A stretch of DNA of 64,000 nucleotides from Desulfobacter sp. (GTDB lineage Bacteria; Desulfobacterota; Desulfobacteria; Desulfobacterales; Desulfobacteraceae). Both the position numbers and the translations under genes were made by a program. Numbering within the stretch: position 1 is the first letter of the stretch; every line of letters starts with the position of its first letter. The DNA is taken from contig CP054838.1 in the NCBI GenBank assembly GCA_028768545.1, forward strand, positions 1,047,501 through 1,111,500, read 5' to 3'. Under the pieces are notes generated by a model that saw only the letters and a program-made list of their open reading frames with translations, ran no database searches and had not been told where the DNA came from. This document shows positions 37,320 to 46,705 of this stretch, piece after piece.

Positions 37320-38537
37320 ATGAACATCTCTATCAATGAAATGGATACCATCCTCAACGGGATCCGGGATTTTATCCTGATCATTTCCCCGGACCGAAAG
37401 ATCCTTGTGGTCAATGATGCCTTTTTAACGCATATGAATTATGCCAGAGAGGATGTGATCGGCAGGAAATGTTATGACGTGTTCCAGGAGGTGACAAGGA
37501 AAAGCAGCAACTGCCATGAAAAATGCCCCCTGGAAAAGGTGATCAAAGAGCAGCGCCATTGCCAGGTGGAACTGACCCGGCTGGGCGCGGACAACAAGCC
37601 CAGGTTCACCGAGCTGACCATTTTTCCGGTGTGGGAGAAAAAGGGGAAAATTTCAAAATTCATTGAGATCAGCCGGGATATTACCAAGCGCAGACAGGAT
37701 GAAGCCCGGGCCCAGGCAAGGCTGGTCAAAATGGTCGACCAAAGGACCCGCCAGCTCAAAGAAAGCCATGAGCGTCTTCTTCACCAGGACAAGATGGCCT
37801 CCCTGGGAAAACTTGCCTCTTCTGTGGTCCACGAGATAAACAACCCCGTGGCAGGGATTTTAAACCTGGTCATGCTCAGCAAGCGGGTGCTTGAAGAAGA
37901 GGATCATTTTGAACATGAGCTGGACGAGTTCAAGCAGTACCTGACCTATATGGAGACCGAAACCCGGAGAATCTCCAGGATCGTGAGCAACCTTCTGGTC
38001 TTTTCCCGTCAGTCCAAAATTGAAATTTTCAAGTTTGATTTAAACGAACTCATTGACCAGATCCTTGTTCTTAATTCCAACCTTTTGAAAATTAACCGGA
38101 TCAGGGTGGTTGAGGACCTTGCCCATAACCTGCCTTTGATTTCAGGTTCCGAAGACCAGATCAAGCAGGTCTGCATGAACCTTATTTCCAATGCCGCCGA
38201 GAGCATGGCCCGCAGCCCTGAACGCTGTTTGACCATTAAGACCTTTGCCAAGCCCCGGGAAAAAGCCGTGGGTCTGGTGGTGGGGGATACGGGAAGCGGC
38301 ATCCCCGAAGAGACCATCCCCAAGATTTTTGAGCCCTTTTTTACCACCAAGAAAAAAGGCAAGGGCGTGGGCCTTGGGCTGTCCGTGGTTTACGGTATCA
38401 TCAATGAACACGGCGGCAGTTTGTACGTGGATTCCACCCCGGGCAGGGGCACCCGGTTTTCCATCACCCTGAATCAGAATCTGGATCCGGATAAAAAGGG
38501 AGCCTCCTCCCTGGTCCGGGCCGCGTCAAACGGCTGA
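37320..38537 (+). CDS. PAS-domain sensor histidine kinase
   Basis: 405 residues, no membrane segment, so probably cytoplasmic. The PAS domain is about 8-125 and contains a C65-x3-C69 pair (NCHEKC) that could bind a metal or sense redox state. A coiled coil is about 125-155. The phosphoacceptor is H171 (ASSVVHEINNPVAGIL). The HATPase has NLISNAAESM, GDTGSGIPEE and GVGLGLSVVYGI. It lies divergent from the H-protein-like pair, suggesting they work together. No receiver gene is adjacent. Confidence 0.92.
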   Translation: MNISINEMDTILNGIRDFILIISPDRKILVVNDAFLTHMNYAREDVIGRKCYDVFQEVTRKSSNCHEKCPLEKVIKEQRHCQVELTRLGADNKPRFTELTIFPVWEKKGKISKFIEISRDITKRRQDEARAQARLVKMVDQRTRQLKESHERLLHQDKMASLGKLASSVVHEINNPVAGILNLVMLSKRVLEEEDHFEHELDEFKQYLTYMETETRRISRIVSNLLVFSRQSKIEIFKFDLNELIDQILVLNSNLLKINRIRVVEDLAHNLPLISGSEDQIKQVCMNLISNAAESMARSPERCLTIKTFAKPREKAVGLVVGDTGSGIPEETIPKIFEPFFTTKKKGKGVGLGLSVVYGIINEHGGSLYVDSTPGRGTRFSITLNQNLDPDKKGASSLVRAASNG

Positions 38538-38544
38538 TCCAAAT

Positions 38545-38569
38545 CTGTCACGGACAGTGAATTTTTTTT
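38545..38569 (+). terminator. probable terminator after the PAS kinase
   Basis: CTGTC/GACAG around ACG, followed by TGAATTTTTTTT. The stem is only 5 bp, but the T-run is good. Confidence 0.5.
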
Positions 38570-38940
38570 GAAATATTGTTTAGAATAAATTTTTCAAAAT
38601 AGTTTTAAATTCATAAAAGACCTGATATTCTTGCCCCCACAGTTGCCCTTGGCACCTGTTTCAATTTTTTTAAAGGGGGGATCTCATCTAATGATGCACG
38701 CCATAGACTCCATCAGAGGCATTCATACATATCCTCAAGGCCAATGTCCCTATAGGTGCCAATGCCAATAATAATATTTTTGTGATTCCCGGGGCTGGAG
38801 CGAATGAAACATCTTAAAAGATTGATTATCATTTGAACTCCTGAAAGATACCCTTTCAATGTTCAGGCGGATTCTCAGCCTGAATAGAGCGTTTACAATG
38901 ATTGCCGTTGGAATAATTCCAGCAAAAAAAAGGAAAGGAA
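38570..38940 (+). other. gene-remnant region upstream of a broken chaperone gene
   Basis: No intact gene. One frame from about 38705 to 38817 is open and looks coding (ILKANVPIGANANNNIF, then VIPGAGANETS and stop) but has no start, so it may be the C-terminal relic of a deleted gene. TTCAGGC/GCCTGAA form a hairpin at 38862-38884. AAAGGAAAGGAA before 38941 is the ribosome site of the chaperone fragment. Confidence 0.4.
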
Positions 38941-39028
38941 ATGGAAATTTTAAATAAATGGCTGGGGGCCATAGGAAAAGAGCTTGGGTACGAGATAAAA
39001 CTTAATGATGAGGGGGTCTGTGCTATCG

Positions 39029-40387
39029 AGTTCCAACGCCCTGCTTTATAAAATGATCGCAGCATAATCATTTTTTCTGCATTCTCCCGATACCAAAAGA
39101 TGCATGGACCTTTAAGACGTAAATTCACGACTCTCCGAATCGAACTTTCAATAGCACCGCTGCCAATAGGTAAGTTCAACGCTTTTACAGTTGAGAAATT
39201 AAGCCTCAGTTCATTGCGCACAAAATAATCCCGTTCCGTCTTGATAGCCTTACTGTTTCTGCCTCTACAAAGCTTCTGGACGGCCTGTACCACCTCAATC
39301 GCCTTTCCCTTCAGCAGAAGACCTCGCTGCTTCGATACCCAGCGTTTGCGTTCCTTGGATGACCAGGTCTTCCTTAAGCCTGCTACTGTACCCAGATGCT
39401 CAACTGCATGGTAGAAATCGAGAAGTTCATACACACGCTCAGGAGCCAAACCCAATGCTTTTAGCAGTCCGGGGATTCGATTCCAAATCCAATGTGCCCC
39501 ATCTGCAACAAACAGTATTTTGTCTGAGTTCTGAATATGAAGGGAGTTCAAATAACCCTTTAACAAGTGGAATACACCATCCGGTCCATTGAAACAGCCA
39601 TCAATAAATGGTGAAAAGCTTTTTTCTTGTTTTCCATGGGCGTCCACTACATAAATGATCAAAAGCTTGGGTTCTCGCCATGCCCCACGAAATCGGGTTC
39701 TATCCTTTTGGGTTTTTGGTCCCCTTTTCTTCTCTCTGAGCCGAGTGCGGCCACCATCAGTGCTGATAACGACTCGCCGCCCTTCAAGTAAATCTCCATC
39801 ATTTAATGGGATTCGGCCCGCTTGTTGTTCGGCTCGAGCCCGCTCTGCGTACCGATAGGTCAGTTTACGGATGACCTTTATACCCAACGTCATCCCACGG
39901 TCACAAAGCACTTGACGGACTTCTTCAAAAGAACTTAATAAGGCTGACCAAGAACTCACCATAGAAGCCAAAGCAGGCGAGCAGCGATCATGGATTCCAA
40001 GAAGGATTAAACCAGCGTATGCACCTTTATATCTTTTTCCTTTTCGGCGGTCACAGGACCTTCGATAGTATCGAACATGAATATCAACCGAACTATCTGT
40101 ACAAAGCTGAATCCAAACGGTCTCAAGCCCTTCGCTTTTCATCCGTCCCGGCCAATTGGACATCAATTCTTTTTCTTGGTCGACCTGTTCAGAGGAATCT
40201 ACTGAGGCCTGGATCTTTTTTTTAAAAAAAAGGCGCTTATCCGATTTGTATACTCAAGGATTTCCTGCTCCATCTGTTCTAATTCGTTAGCGTTACGAAC
40301 CAAGCGATTTGGATCTTCTTCCAGTTCTTTGAGGCATGCAAGGACTTCATCAACAGTATTACAATCTTCAGCTTTCTTCATTAGCAC
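39029..40387 (-). pseudogene. ISKra4-type transposase, C-terminus deleted
   Basis: ORF A is 40387-40199 and ORF B starts near 40166, with the same T8A8 slip site as copy 1. The last residues of copy 1 (CLKQMANMHNPVPAV) are replaced by host-derived codons, and the frame runs to a stop at 38856. It is probably inactive. Confidence 0.85.
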
Positions 40388-40482
40388 AATCCATTTATGT
40401 TCATTTCAGCGTAACAGAGGATATCATTCTTTTTGCTCTAAAAGACAGGCCTTTTTAAAACCGGGAAAATGGGAATGCGCCC
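39029..40482 (-). mobile_element. ISKra4-type insertion sequence, copy 2 (one end deleted)
   Basis: Almost identical to copy 1 at a constant offset of 11221 bp. Its right inverted repeat is intact (ends GGGAATGCGCCC at 40482), but the first 69 bp of copy 1, including the left repeat, are absent. Sequence switches to host DNA at about 39029. It cannot transpose on its own ends. Confidence 0.9.
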
Positions 40483-40799
40483 CATTGAGATTCCGGGTGA
40501 CAGGGAATCTTTGCTTGTTCTATTTGGACGAGCATTGTCACTCAACCTCTTTTTGATTGAGACAAGGGGAACGACAATTGCCTTTGCCGAGGAAATCGGT
40601 CAGATTATGCTCTGTTTTATGCAAGAAAAGCAAGTCTGTAATGCCCAGAAATTTGCCAGTCTTATTGAAGGATTTCACCAGACAGCGATTGATATACGGC
40701 GTAAACTGGAGGCATTTTCCCAAGAGGAGACAATAGGCGTATCTGCGCCCCCCCCACTCGTCGATTTTGTATAAGTGAGAGATTATCAGGAGGACAGTC

Positions 40800-41213
40800 A
40801 TGGGATTTGGACCCATAGATAACCGTGTTAGTATGCTGAGCACTCAAGACCATGAGAAAAAGGTTCAACCCTTTTCTCCCCAAAAAGATGAAGGCTCTTC
40901 ATCGCTGGTAAATAAAATCGGGATTTTTTTTAAACGGGTAATCGGTGGACGGATTGGAGCCAAGGCCGGTCACCATAGTGCCCTTGGCAGTATGTTTAAA
41001 ATAGGTTTACAACAGGAGACCGGTCTGAATAAGGTAGTAAAGAAACCGATTGCTCCAACCCATACCTATACCTTTAATAAGCTTGGCAAGGAGAGGGCTC
41101 AATATTTTAAGCCATGGGTCACCGCTGCAAAAATAGCCAATGCCATGGATTTTCCGGATTCATATAAAGAGGCGGATAACAATTTTGGAATGTTGTTAAG
41201 AAATTCTCAGTGA
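40800..41213 (+). pseudogene. unidentified protein, 3' end cut by the IS4 element
   Basis: 137 codons, starting 25 bp after the broken chaperone and preceded by GGAGGACAGTC. The protein is basic, with a Gly/Lys-rich amphipathic centre (GIFFKRVIGGRIGAKAGHHS). Its last codons (TCT CAG TGA) come from the IS4 end at 41206, so the true C-terminus is lost. Chaperone genes often precede their effector or translocator, so it may be a secretion substrate, but no family was recognised. Confidence 0.55.
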
Positions 41214-42520
41214 TGTCCGGTTAGGTTTTTGCTTGCTCAATAATTTTTTGATCTTTGACAATATTGTCCCTGTTTGAACTATGAGAGCCCTGCTCCTCGC
41301 AGCCAAACAGGTCATTTAGAATGGCGGTTCGCAGCTGCCGAACTCTTTTGATCGTGACCTTTTCATTAAACTGTTTTTGGCAATGGATTGCCAGTAACAG
41401 GTAAGTGATAAGGCCGCCAAGAATCTGAACCATAAGGCCGTATTCACTGCGGGCAATGAGATGATATACCTTCAGATGTTCTTTCCACCATTTGAAAAAA
41501 TCCTCAATGGTCCACCGGAGTTTATAAATTGTTGCTATTTGTTCCGCTGTTAAATCATGCCTGTCAGTTGCCACATAGTATTTGACGCCAGCAATTTTAT
41601 AGCCAACAACCCGAACAGGCCTTTTCGTCTGGTTTTGATTCGGAGTACCAAGTTTAACCAGTGCATCATAAAAAATGTAGCTGTCGGAAGGGGTCTCGTG
41701 GTTATCAATAATTGTTCTTGTTGTCCTGGTTTTTATACGGCAGACAAAATGTTTGCCTTGCTCCTGAAGCAGGTCAAATTCTTTATGGGATTGATATCCA
41801 CGATCCATAACACCTGTTTGCCCCTTGGAAAGTATTTTGGGAACAAAAGTGCGTTCAGCGCCGTTGCCTTCAGTCAAAAAGATTTTGTTTGGGATTCCGT
41901 GATTAATGTCAAATCCGCAATGTACTTTGGCTTTTTTACTTCCTTTTCTGTAGTTCGCCCAGTGCATTGAAAGGACTGCATTTATGAGACTACCGTCAAT
42001 GGAAACCAACTCTCCTAACTCGGCGTGTTCACCCGGATGACACTCAAGAGCCTGTTTATAAAGATCCTCAAAGATAAATTGCAGTTGTTCGAGTCCCCTG
42101 TGATTGATGGCTTCACAGAAACTACTACGGCTGATACCACCGTCTGGCGCAATATTTTCTTTAGCAAAAACATTCTCCTTGAGATCCTGAATTAAATGTC
42201 GGGCAGACTTGTGCTCCTGAAGATGGAAATAAACCAAAGCATTTATCTGGTCTTCGAATGTCATTTTTAAAGGGCGGTCTCCTCGAGATTGTAATTCCGG
42301 TGCTTTTGAAAGTGACTTTATCAGAGGGCACCTGAAATTGTCAAAGTTCAGGGACCGTAGTTGTTTTTTAGGGACTGAGATGTGCGTCATTTGAGCTCCT
42401 TGAGTTAAATTTTCAAGGCGCACAAAAATTTTTACGCACATTTGTCAACACAAAACAGACTGTTTTTTCAATGATTTTAGATGCTTTTTATATGCAACAA
42501 CCTAACCGGACACTACTGAG
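41206..42520 (-). mobile_element. IS4-family element
   Basis: About 1315 bp. The ends are CTCAGTGATGTCCGGTTAGG on the left and, reversed, CTCAGTAGTGTCCGGTTAGG on the right, an imperfect inverted repeat that continues for about 27 bp. No target duplication is visible because the right flank is a truncated IS256 copy and the left flank an unrelated gene, which implies deletion or recombination after insertion. Confidence 0.85.
41221..42390 (-). CDS. IS4-family transposase
   Basis: 389 residues from the ATG at 42390 (GGAGCTCAA upstream); the frame is open to 42441. DDE residues appear in LVSIDGSLINAV, TGVMDRGYQSH and the YREK motif YKLRWTIEDFFKWWKEHLKV. It is complete and may be active. Confidence 0.92.
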   Translation of the reverse strand: MTHISVPKKQLRSLNFDNFRCPLIKSLSKAPELQSRGDRPLKMTFEDQINALVYFHLQEHKSARHLIQDLKENVFAKENIAPDGGISRSSFCEAINHRGLEQLQFIFEDLYKQALECHPGEHAELGELVSIDGSLINAVLSMHWANYRKGSKKAKVHCGFDINHGIPNKIFLTEGNGAERTFVPKILSKGQTGVMDRGYQSHKEFDLLQEQGKHFVCRIKTRTTRTIIDNHETPSDSYIFYDALVKLGTPNQNQTKRPVRVVGYKIAGVKYYVATDRHDLTAEQIATIYKLRWTIEDFFKWWKEHLKVYHLIARSEYGLMVQILGGLITYLLLAIHCQKQFNEKVTIKRVRQLRTAILNDLFGCEEQGSHSSNRDNIVKDQKIIEQAKT

Positions 42521-43413
42521 ATCTGCCATAAATTCCTTTTTATTTTTGGAACCAACGTATTTCAATGAATTTCGGATCTGGTGGACTACGCAGACTTGAA
42601 CTTCTGTGTCCGGGAATATGGTCTCAATGGCCTCGGGAAAACCTTTTAGACCATCAACACAGGCAATCAGGATATCTTTTACCCCTCGGTTTGAAAGGTC
42701 TGTTAACACCTGCAGCCAGAAGTTCGCACCCTCATTCTCGGATATGTACAGCCCAAGAACCTCTTTGCGGCCCTCGATATTCACCCCAAGAATTGTGTAA
42801 ACGGCTTTGCTGCCGACCTTTCCGTTTTCTCGTACTTTATAATGTATGGCATCAAGCCATACGATTGGGTACACATTTTCCAACGGCCTGGCCTGCCATT
42901 CTTTGACGGTATGGATGATTTTATCGGTAATGGTGCTCAGAGTGGCATTTGAAATCTCAAGTCCATAGATTTCCTGTAAATGGGAAGCCATATCATTATA
43001 ACTCATGCCCAGGCCGTAAAGGGCTATTATCTTTCTTTCAATTTCATCGCTGAGCGTTGTCTGATGTTTTTTGACGATCTGTGGAGAGAAGGTTCCGGCC
43101 CTGTCACGCGGGGTTTCCAGCTCAAATTTACCATCCAGGGATTTAATGGTCTTTTTGCTTTTTCCATTACGGCGGTTGGCAGAAACTTCCTGCCCGAGAT
43201 GGGACTCCAACTCTCCTTCAAGAGCAGCTTCAGCAAGATTTTTGATTAATGATGTAAGGACGCCGCCCTTACCTGTGAAGGGTTTACCTTCCTGGATGCC
43301 TTTAAGGGCTTTTTGAAAATCAAATTCGGTGTTTTCTTCGGTCATGTCAGTTCTCCTTATTTAGCTGAGTATATCAGCTTTCATTCAACTGACACAGAAT
43401 TTTGAACGCCCTC
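42521..43413 (-). mobile_element. IS256-family element, copy B (truncated by IS4)
   Basis: Only the transposase-start end remains, finishing GAACGCCCTC at 43413. The transposase frame begins with ATG at 43345 and matches copies A and C through EFMADL, then enters the IS4 end and stops at 42488. The missing 3' half is not elsewhere in the window. It differs from A and C at several residues (EEN, KSKKT, RDRAGTF), so it is an older or separate arrival. Confidence 0.88.
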
Positions 43414-43428
43414 GATAATAATGTTTTG

Positions 43429-44757
43429 TTAAATTCCAAACCGTTTGATCTTCCGGCGCAGGGTGTTTTTGTCAATGCCAAGTTCCCGGGCGGTTGCCAT
43501 TTTTTTCCATTTGTTTTTTTCAAGGGCCAGCTCAATCGCATGTTTTTCGATTTCCTTGAGGGTCAGCCCGGTTGAGATAAGCAGGGAACCGTTTTGGGGA
43601 ATCATCCTGTCCGGCAGGTTGTGAAGGCGGATCATATCCTCCCGGCATAGGACAAAGGCATGTTCTATGGCGTTTTCAAGCTCGCGTACATTTCCCGGCC
43701 AGTCATGAAGCATAAATGCGGTCAGTGCATTCTGGGACATGGCAACTATTTTTTTCCCGGTTAAATGGTTGAACCGGTCTATAAAATGATCCACCAAAAC
43801 AGGGATATCTTCTTTTCGGTCCCCAAGGGGGGGCAGGGATAGTTTTATGATATTGATACGGAAGTATAGATCTTCCCTGAATTTGCCTTTTTCAACCAGT
43901 TTTTCAAGATTTTGATGGGGTGCCGCAATGACCCTGGCATTTGTTTTGATTGTCTTGCTAGACCCTAAAGGTTCATAGACCTTGTTTTCCAGAACACGGA
44001 GGAGGCGGACCTGCATGGCCTTTGAAATATCTCCGATTTCATCCAGTAAAATTGTTCCGTTTTGGGCCCGGGCGAATCGGCCGGGCTTGTCTTTTTTTGC
44101 ATCGGTGAAGGCACCCGCCTTGTATCCGAAAAGCTCAGCTTCACACAGGTTGTCTGGTAATGCACCGCAATTGATTGCGATAAAGGGCCCTTTTTTTTTC
44201 AGGCTGTTATTATGAATCGCCCTGGCAAACAATTCTTTTCCGGTTCCGCTTGCCCCTGTAATCAAAACCGTGCTGTTGCTTTCGGCTATCTGGGGGAGAA
44301 TCGAAAAAAGTTCGAGCATCTTCCCGCTTTTGCTTACAATATCATCAAAGGAGTGTTGTTTTCGGAGTGCTTTACGGAGGTTGTCCACGATGGTCAGGTC
44401 CCTGAATGTCTCCACACCCCCAATGATTTCACCTTTAGCGTTTTTTAATAGGGCCGTTGTTACACTGATGGGAATACGTTTATTGTCAGGCCGATGGATA
44501 TAGACGGGCATATTGACAATCGGTTTTTTCCCCTTGAAGGTCTGTTTGATGAGGCAGTTTGTATCACACATACTGGCCTTTAGAATTTTAAAGCAGGGCT
44601 TTCCAATGGCCTCTTCCCTGGAAATCCCTGTGATTTTTTCCGATCCCTTGTTAAATGAGGTGATTTGTAAATCCATATTAACAGTAAATACCGCGTCTGC
44701 GATGCTGTCTAAAATGGTCTGATAATGCTTTTGAATTTGCTTTTCAAACTGTTTCAT
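43429..44757 (-). CDS. PAS-sigma54 transcriptional activator
   Basis: 442 residues. The PAS domain (about 10-125) has a C113-like pair in SMCDTNCLI that may bind a cofactor. The AAA+ domain has Walker A GASGTGKE, ELFGYKAGAFTDA (sigma54 contact) and LLDEIGD. The Fis-type HTH is ATARELGIDKNTLRRKIKRFGI (quoted: ELGIDKNTLRRKIKRF). There is no receiver, so the signal is sensed directly by PAS. It is divergent from the cytochrome-rhodanese genes, with dyads and a -24/-12 promoter between. These are its likely targets. Confidence 0.93.
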   Translation of the reverse strand: MKQFEKQIQKHYQTILDSIADAVFTVNMDLQITSFNKGSEKITGISREEAIGKPCFKILKASMCDTNCLIKQTFKGKKPIVNMPVYIHRPDNKRIPISVTTALLKNAKGEIIGGVETFRDLTIVDNLRKALRKQHSFDDIVSKSGKMLELFSILPQIAESNSTVLITGASGTGKELFARAIHNNSLKKKGPFIAINCGALPDNLCEAELFGYKAGAFTDAKKDKPGRFARAQNGTILLDEIGDISKAMQVRLLRVLENKVYEPLGSSKTIKTNARVIAAPHQNLEKLVEKGKFREDLYFRINIIKLSLPPLGDRKEDIPVLVDHFIDRFNHLTGKKIVAMSQNALTAFMLHDWPGNVRELENAIEHAFVLCREDMIRLHNLPDRMIPQNGSLLISTGLTLKEIEKHAIELALEKNKWKKMATARELGIDKNTLRRKIKRFGI

Positions 44758-44890
44758 TTGAGTGTTCTTTAATTTAGATAAGCAAAATATATGATCTTGT
44801 TTAACAACAATATGGAATTGATGTCAAATCATCTATACAGGGGGCAGATTTTACAATTATGGCGTTCCGTGTCCAGGCTCGTCCAATAAA

Positions 44891-44938
44891 GGAACATATT
44901 GTTTCTTTTGCCTGTTGAAAATGGGTTCATATTGTTCC
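44891..44938 (+). promoter_or_regulatory. paired dyad sites, likely activator upstream sequence
   Basis: GGAACATATTGTTTC (44891-44905) and GGTTCATATTGTTCC (44924-44938) share the dyad GGAACA-TAT-TGTTCC. Their centres are 33 bp apart, about three helical turns, and about 110-160 bp before the sigma54 promoter. This is the usual layout for a sigma54 activator site. Confidence 0.65.
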
Positions 44939-45047
44939 CTCATTTTTCAGGCGTATTCATTTTATCAAGGCATGAAAAATATTTAAACTGAAAATTATTT
45001 TTATCTTTTTAAAAGGTTAGATCTAAAAATACGATTGGATTTTTTTT

Positions 45048-45064
45048 TTGGCATAGCGATTGCT
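45048..45064 (+). promoter_or_regulatory. sigma54 (-24/-12) promoter of the cytochrome gene
   Basis: TTGGCATAGCGATTGCT matches the consensus TTGGCACGnnnnTTGCW at nearly all positions with the exact GG-N10-GC spacing. Transcription would start near 45075 and run to the cytochrome gene at 45292. Confidence 0.85.
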
Positions 45065-45291
45065 CAGTTACTTAAAAGGTCTTTTGTTTGAATTTGTTTG
45101 TCCAGGGTTTGACCAGCCACAAAAAGTTGAGTCCGTACATGCTGTAAAGAAAACTTATAGGTGTCCTGAGTCACAAGGGGCAAACAGATAAAAAGGGGTG
45201 CCACAAAAGGAGGTGATACCGAACCCGCTGATTTCCTGAGTGTAATTGTTGATGCAAAAAAAAATGACGTATGAATCTTTAGGAGAAGACC
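45065..45291 (+). other. long 5' leader of the cytochrome transcript
   Basis: About 215 bases from the predicted start to the ATG. It contains AAAGGAGGTGAT (45206-45217), complementary to essentially the whole anti-Shine-Dalgarno tail of 16S rRNA, yet no ATG/GTG/TTG with a sensible open frame follows at normal spacing. The site nearer the gene is AGGAG before 45292. Confidence 0.5.
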
Positions 45292-46631
45292 ATGAGAGCC
45301 ATTAAATTAGAAATTTGTTTGGGATTGGTCTTTGCTGTTTTTTTATTTTATCTTATAGCAGCTCCGCTCAATCTTCAGAAAATGAAAATCATTGTTTCAC
45401 CTGCCATACCAATGCTCAAAAACTGATAAAAATTACAAGAACCATTGCAAAGTCGAATGCCGGAAAACCCGGAGCTTCAGCTAAAACCCAAGGGGAGGGG
45501 TGAGGCGGCGCAGTCGAGCCGTTGGCTCCTCATGAAAAGCTTTTTGTTGACAGTGAAATTGCAGAAGATGAAAACTATGGCGAACTCGGGTGTGAGGAGT
45601 GCCACGGGGGTGATCCAGGAGAACCGGACTGGCAAAAGGCCCATATCGGCGTTGTCAAAGATCCGTCCTATCCGGATCCGGCCAATGCCTGCGGTGCATG
45701 CCATGAAGACATTGCAGAACATTATAAAACCAGCCTGCACGTGAGTCTGTCACCTGAGAAAAAGATGATAGACAAAAGAGCGAACTCAAATCCATCTGTT
45801 CATGCCAAGGTTGATGCGGCCAGGGAATTTCATTGTAATTCGTGTCATTCCAGTTGCGGACAATGTCATATCAGCCGTCCGGAATCAGTTGAAGGGGGAT
45901 TGATAGAAGGGCACCTGTTCCAGAAAAGGCCCCCGATGCAGCAGGTTTGTACGGCCTGTCACGGGAGCCGGATCGGCAAAGAGTATCTGGGCAAAAACAA
46001 GGGGTTTAAACCAGACATACACAAAGAGAAATATTTTAAATGCAGTAAATGTCACACAGCCGATGAGATGCATGGCGACGGGAAGGATTATGCCAACCGC
46101 TATGAAGTGAAAAATGGTCCCAAGTGTCTGGACTGCCATGAAAAAATTTATGAGGCAACCTCTGAAAACACGAAGAATCACTGGATTCACCGGGATCAGG
46201 TGAGTTGTAATGTCTGCCATTCCCAGGCGTATAAAAACTGCTATTCATGCCATTTTGGAAAAGATGATGACGGCCTTAAATATTATAAGACCCAAAAATC
46301 TCAAATGCAGTTTAAAATCGGCCTGAATCCCTTGAAATCCAAAAAGAGGCCTGAAACATTTGTTACACTGCGTCATGTCCCGGTGGATCGATCCTCATTT
46401 AAATTTTATGTTGAAAATGGATTGAAAAATTTTGACAAACTGCCCACCTGGAAAATGACCACCCCTCATAATATCAGGCGGAAGACGCCCCAGAACGAAA
46501 CATGCAACGCCTGTCACGGAAATACAAAATTGTTTCTGCTTTCCGGTGATGTTGATCAAAAAGAGTTAAACGCAAACCAGCCCGTTATTGTACCCATGGA
46601 CAGGATACCCGAAAAAAGGAGGGCTGACTAA
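45292..46631 (+). CDS. 11-haem c-type cytochrome, with in-frame TGA (possible Sec) and signal-peptide frameshift
   Basis: The frame has eleven CxxCH motifs (CFTCH, CEECH, CGACH, CNSCH, CGQCH, CTACH, CSKCH, CLDCH, CNVCH, CYSCH, CNACH), so the product should be a periplasmic multihaem electron carrier. AGGAG precedes ATG 45292, but that frame diverges inside a signal peptide. With T8 instead of T7 at 45338-45344 it would read MRAIKLEICLGLVFAVFFIL then SYSSSAQ, a good signal peptide of a 446-residue protein. A TGA at 45501-45503 (GEG-TGA-GGA) interrupts the frame after the first haem, and the following 376 codons are open. It is either a selenoprotein or a damaged gene. Confidence 0.75.
45501..45532 (+). 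promoter_or_regulatory. SECIS-like hairpin at in-frame TGA
   Basis: GAGCC (45516-45520), GTT loop and GGCTC (45524-45528) form a short hairpin. The loop begins 17 bases after the TGA with a G in first position, and the outer TGAG (45501-45504) can pair with CTCA (45529-45532). Bacterial SECIS elements lie in this place and have small G-starting loops. The stem is short and unverified. Confidence 0.4.
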
Positions 46632-46705
46632 AGGAGAATAACCTTGGTTTCTAACACTGAAAACATTCAGTGTGTTTAAATTTAACAGCAAAAGGAGGAT
46701 ATTTT

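Larger units (their letters stand above)
38941..40774 (+). pseudogene. type III secretion (CesT-like) chaperone, interrupted by ISKra4 copy 2
   Basis: The 5' part (38941-39030) starts with ATG after AAAGGAAAGGAA and encodes MEILNKWLGAIGKELGYEIK then LNDEGVCAIE, which resembles the start of CesT/SycE-type chaperones. The 3' part (40483-40774) continues as IEIPGDRESLLVLFGRALSL then an acidic helical tail ending VDFV. Between them lies the IS. A few central residues are missing, consistent with the deletion that removed the IS left end. The assignment rests on resemblance of short segments and is tentative. Confidence 0.5.

Noticed and set aside
27739..40482. Composite transposon formed by the two ISKra4 copies
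   Set aside because: Copy 1 has its own 8-bp duplication on both sides and copy 2 lacks one end, so each inserted separately and did not move the DNA between them as a unit.
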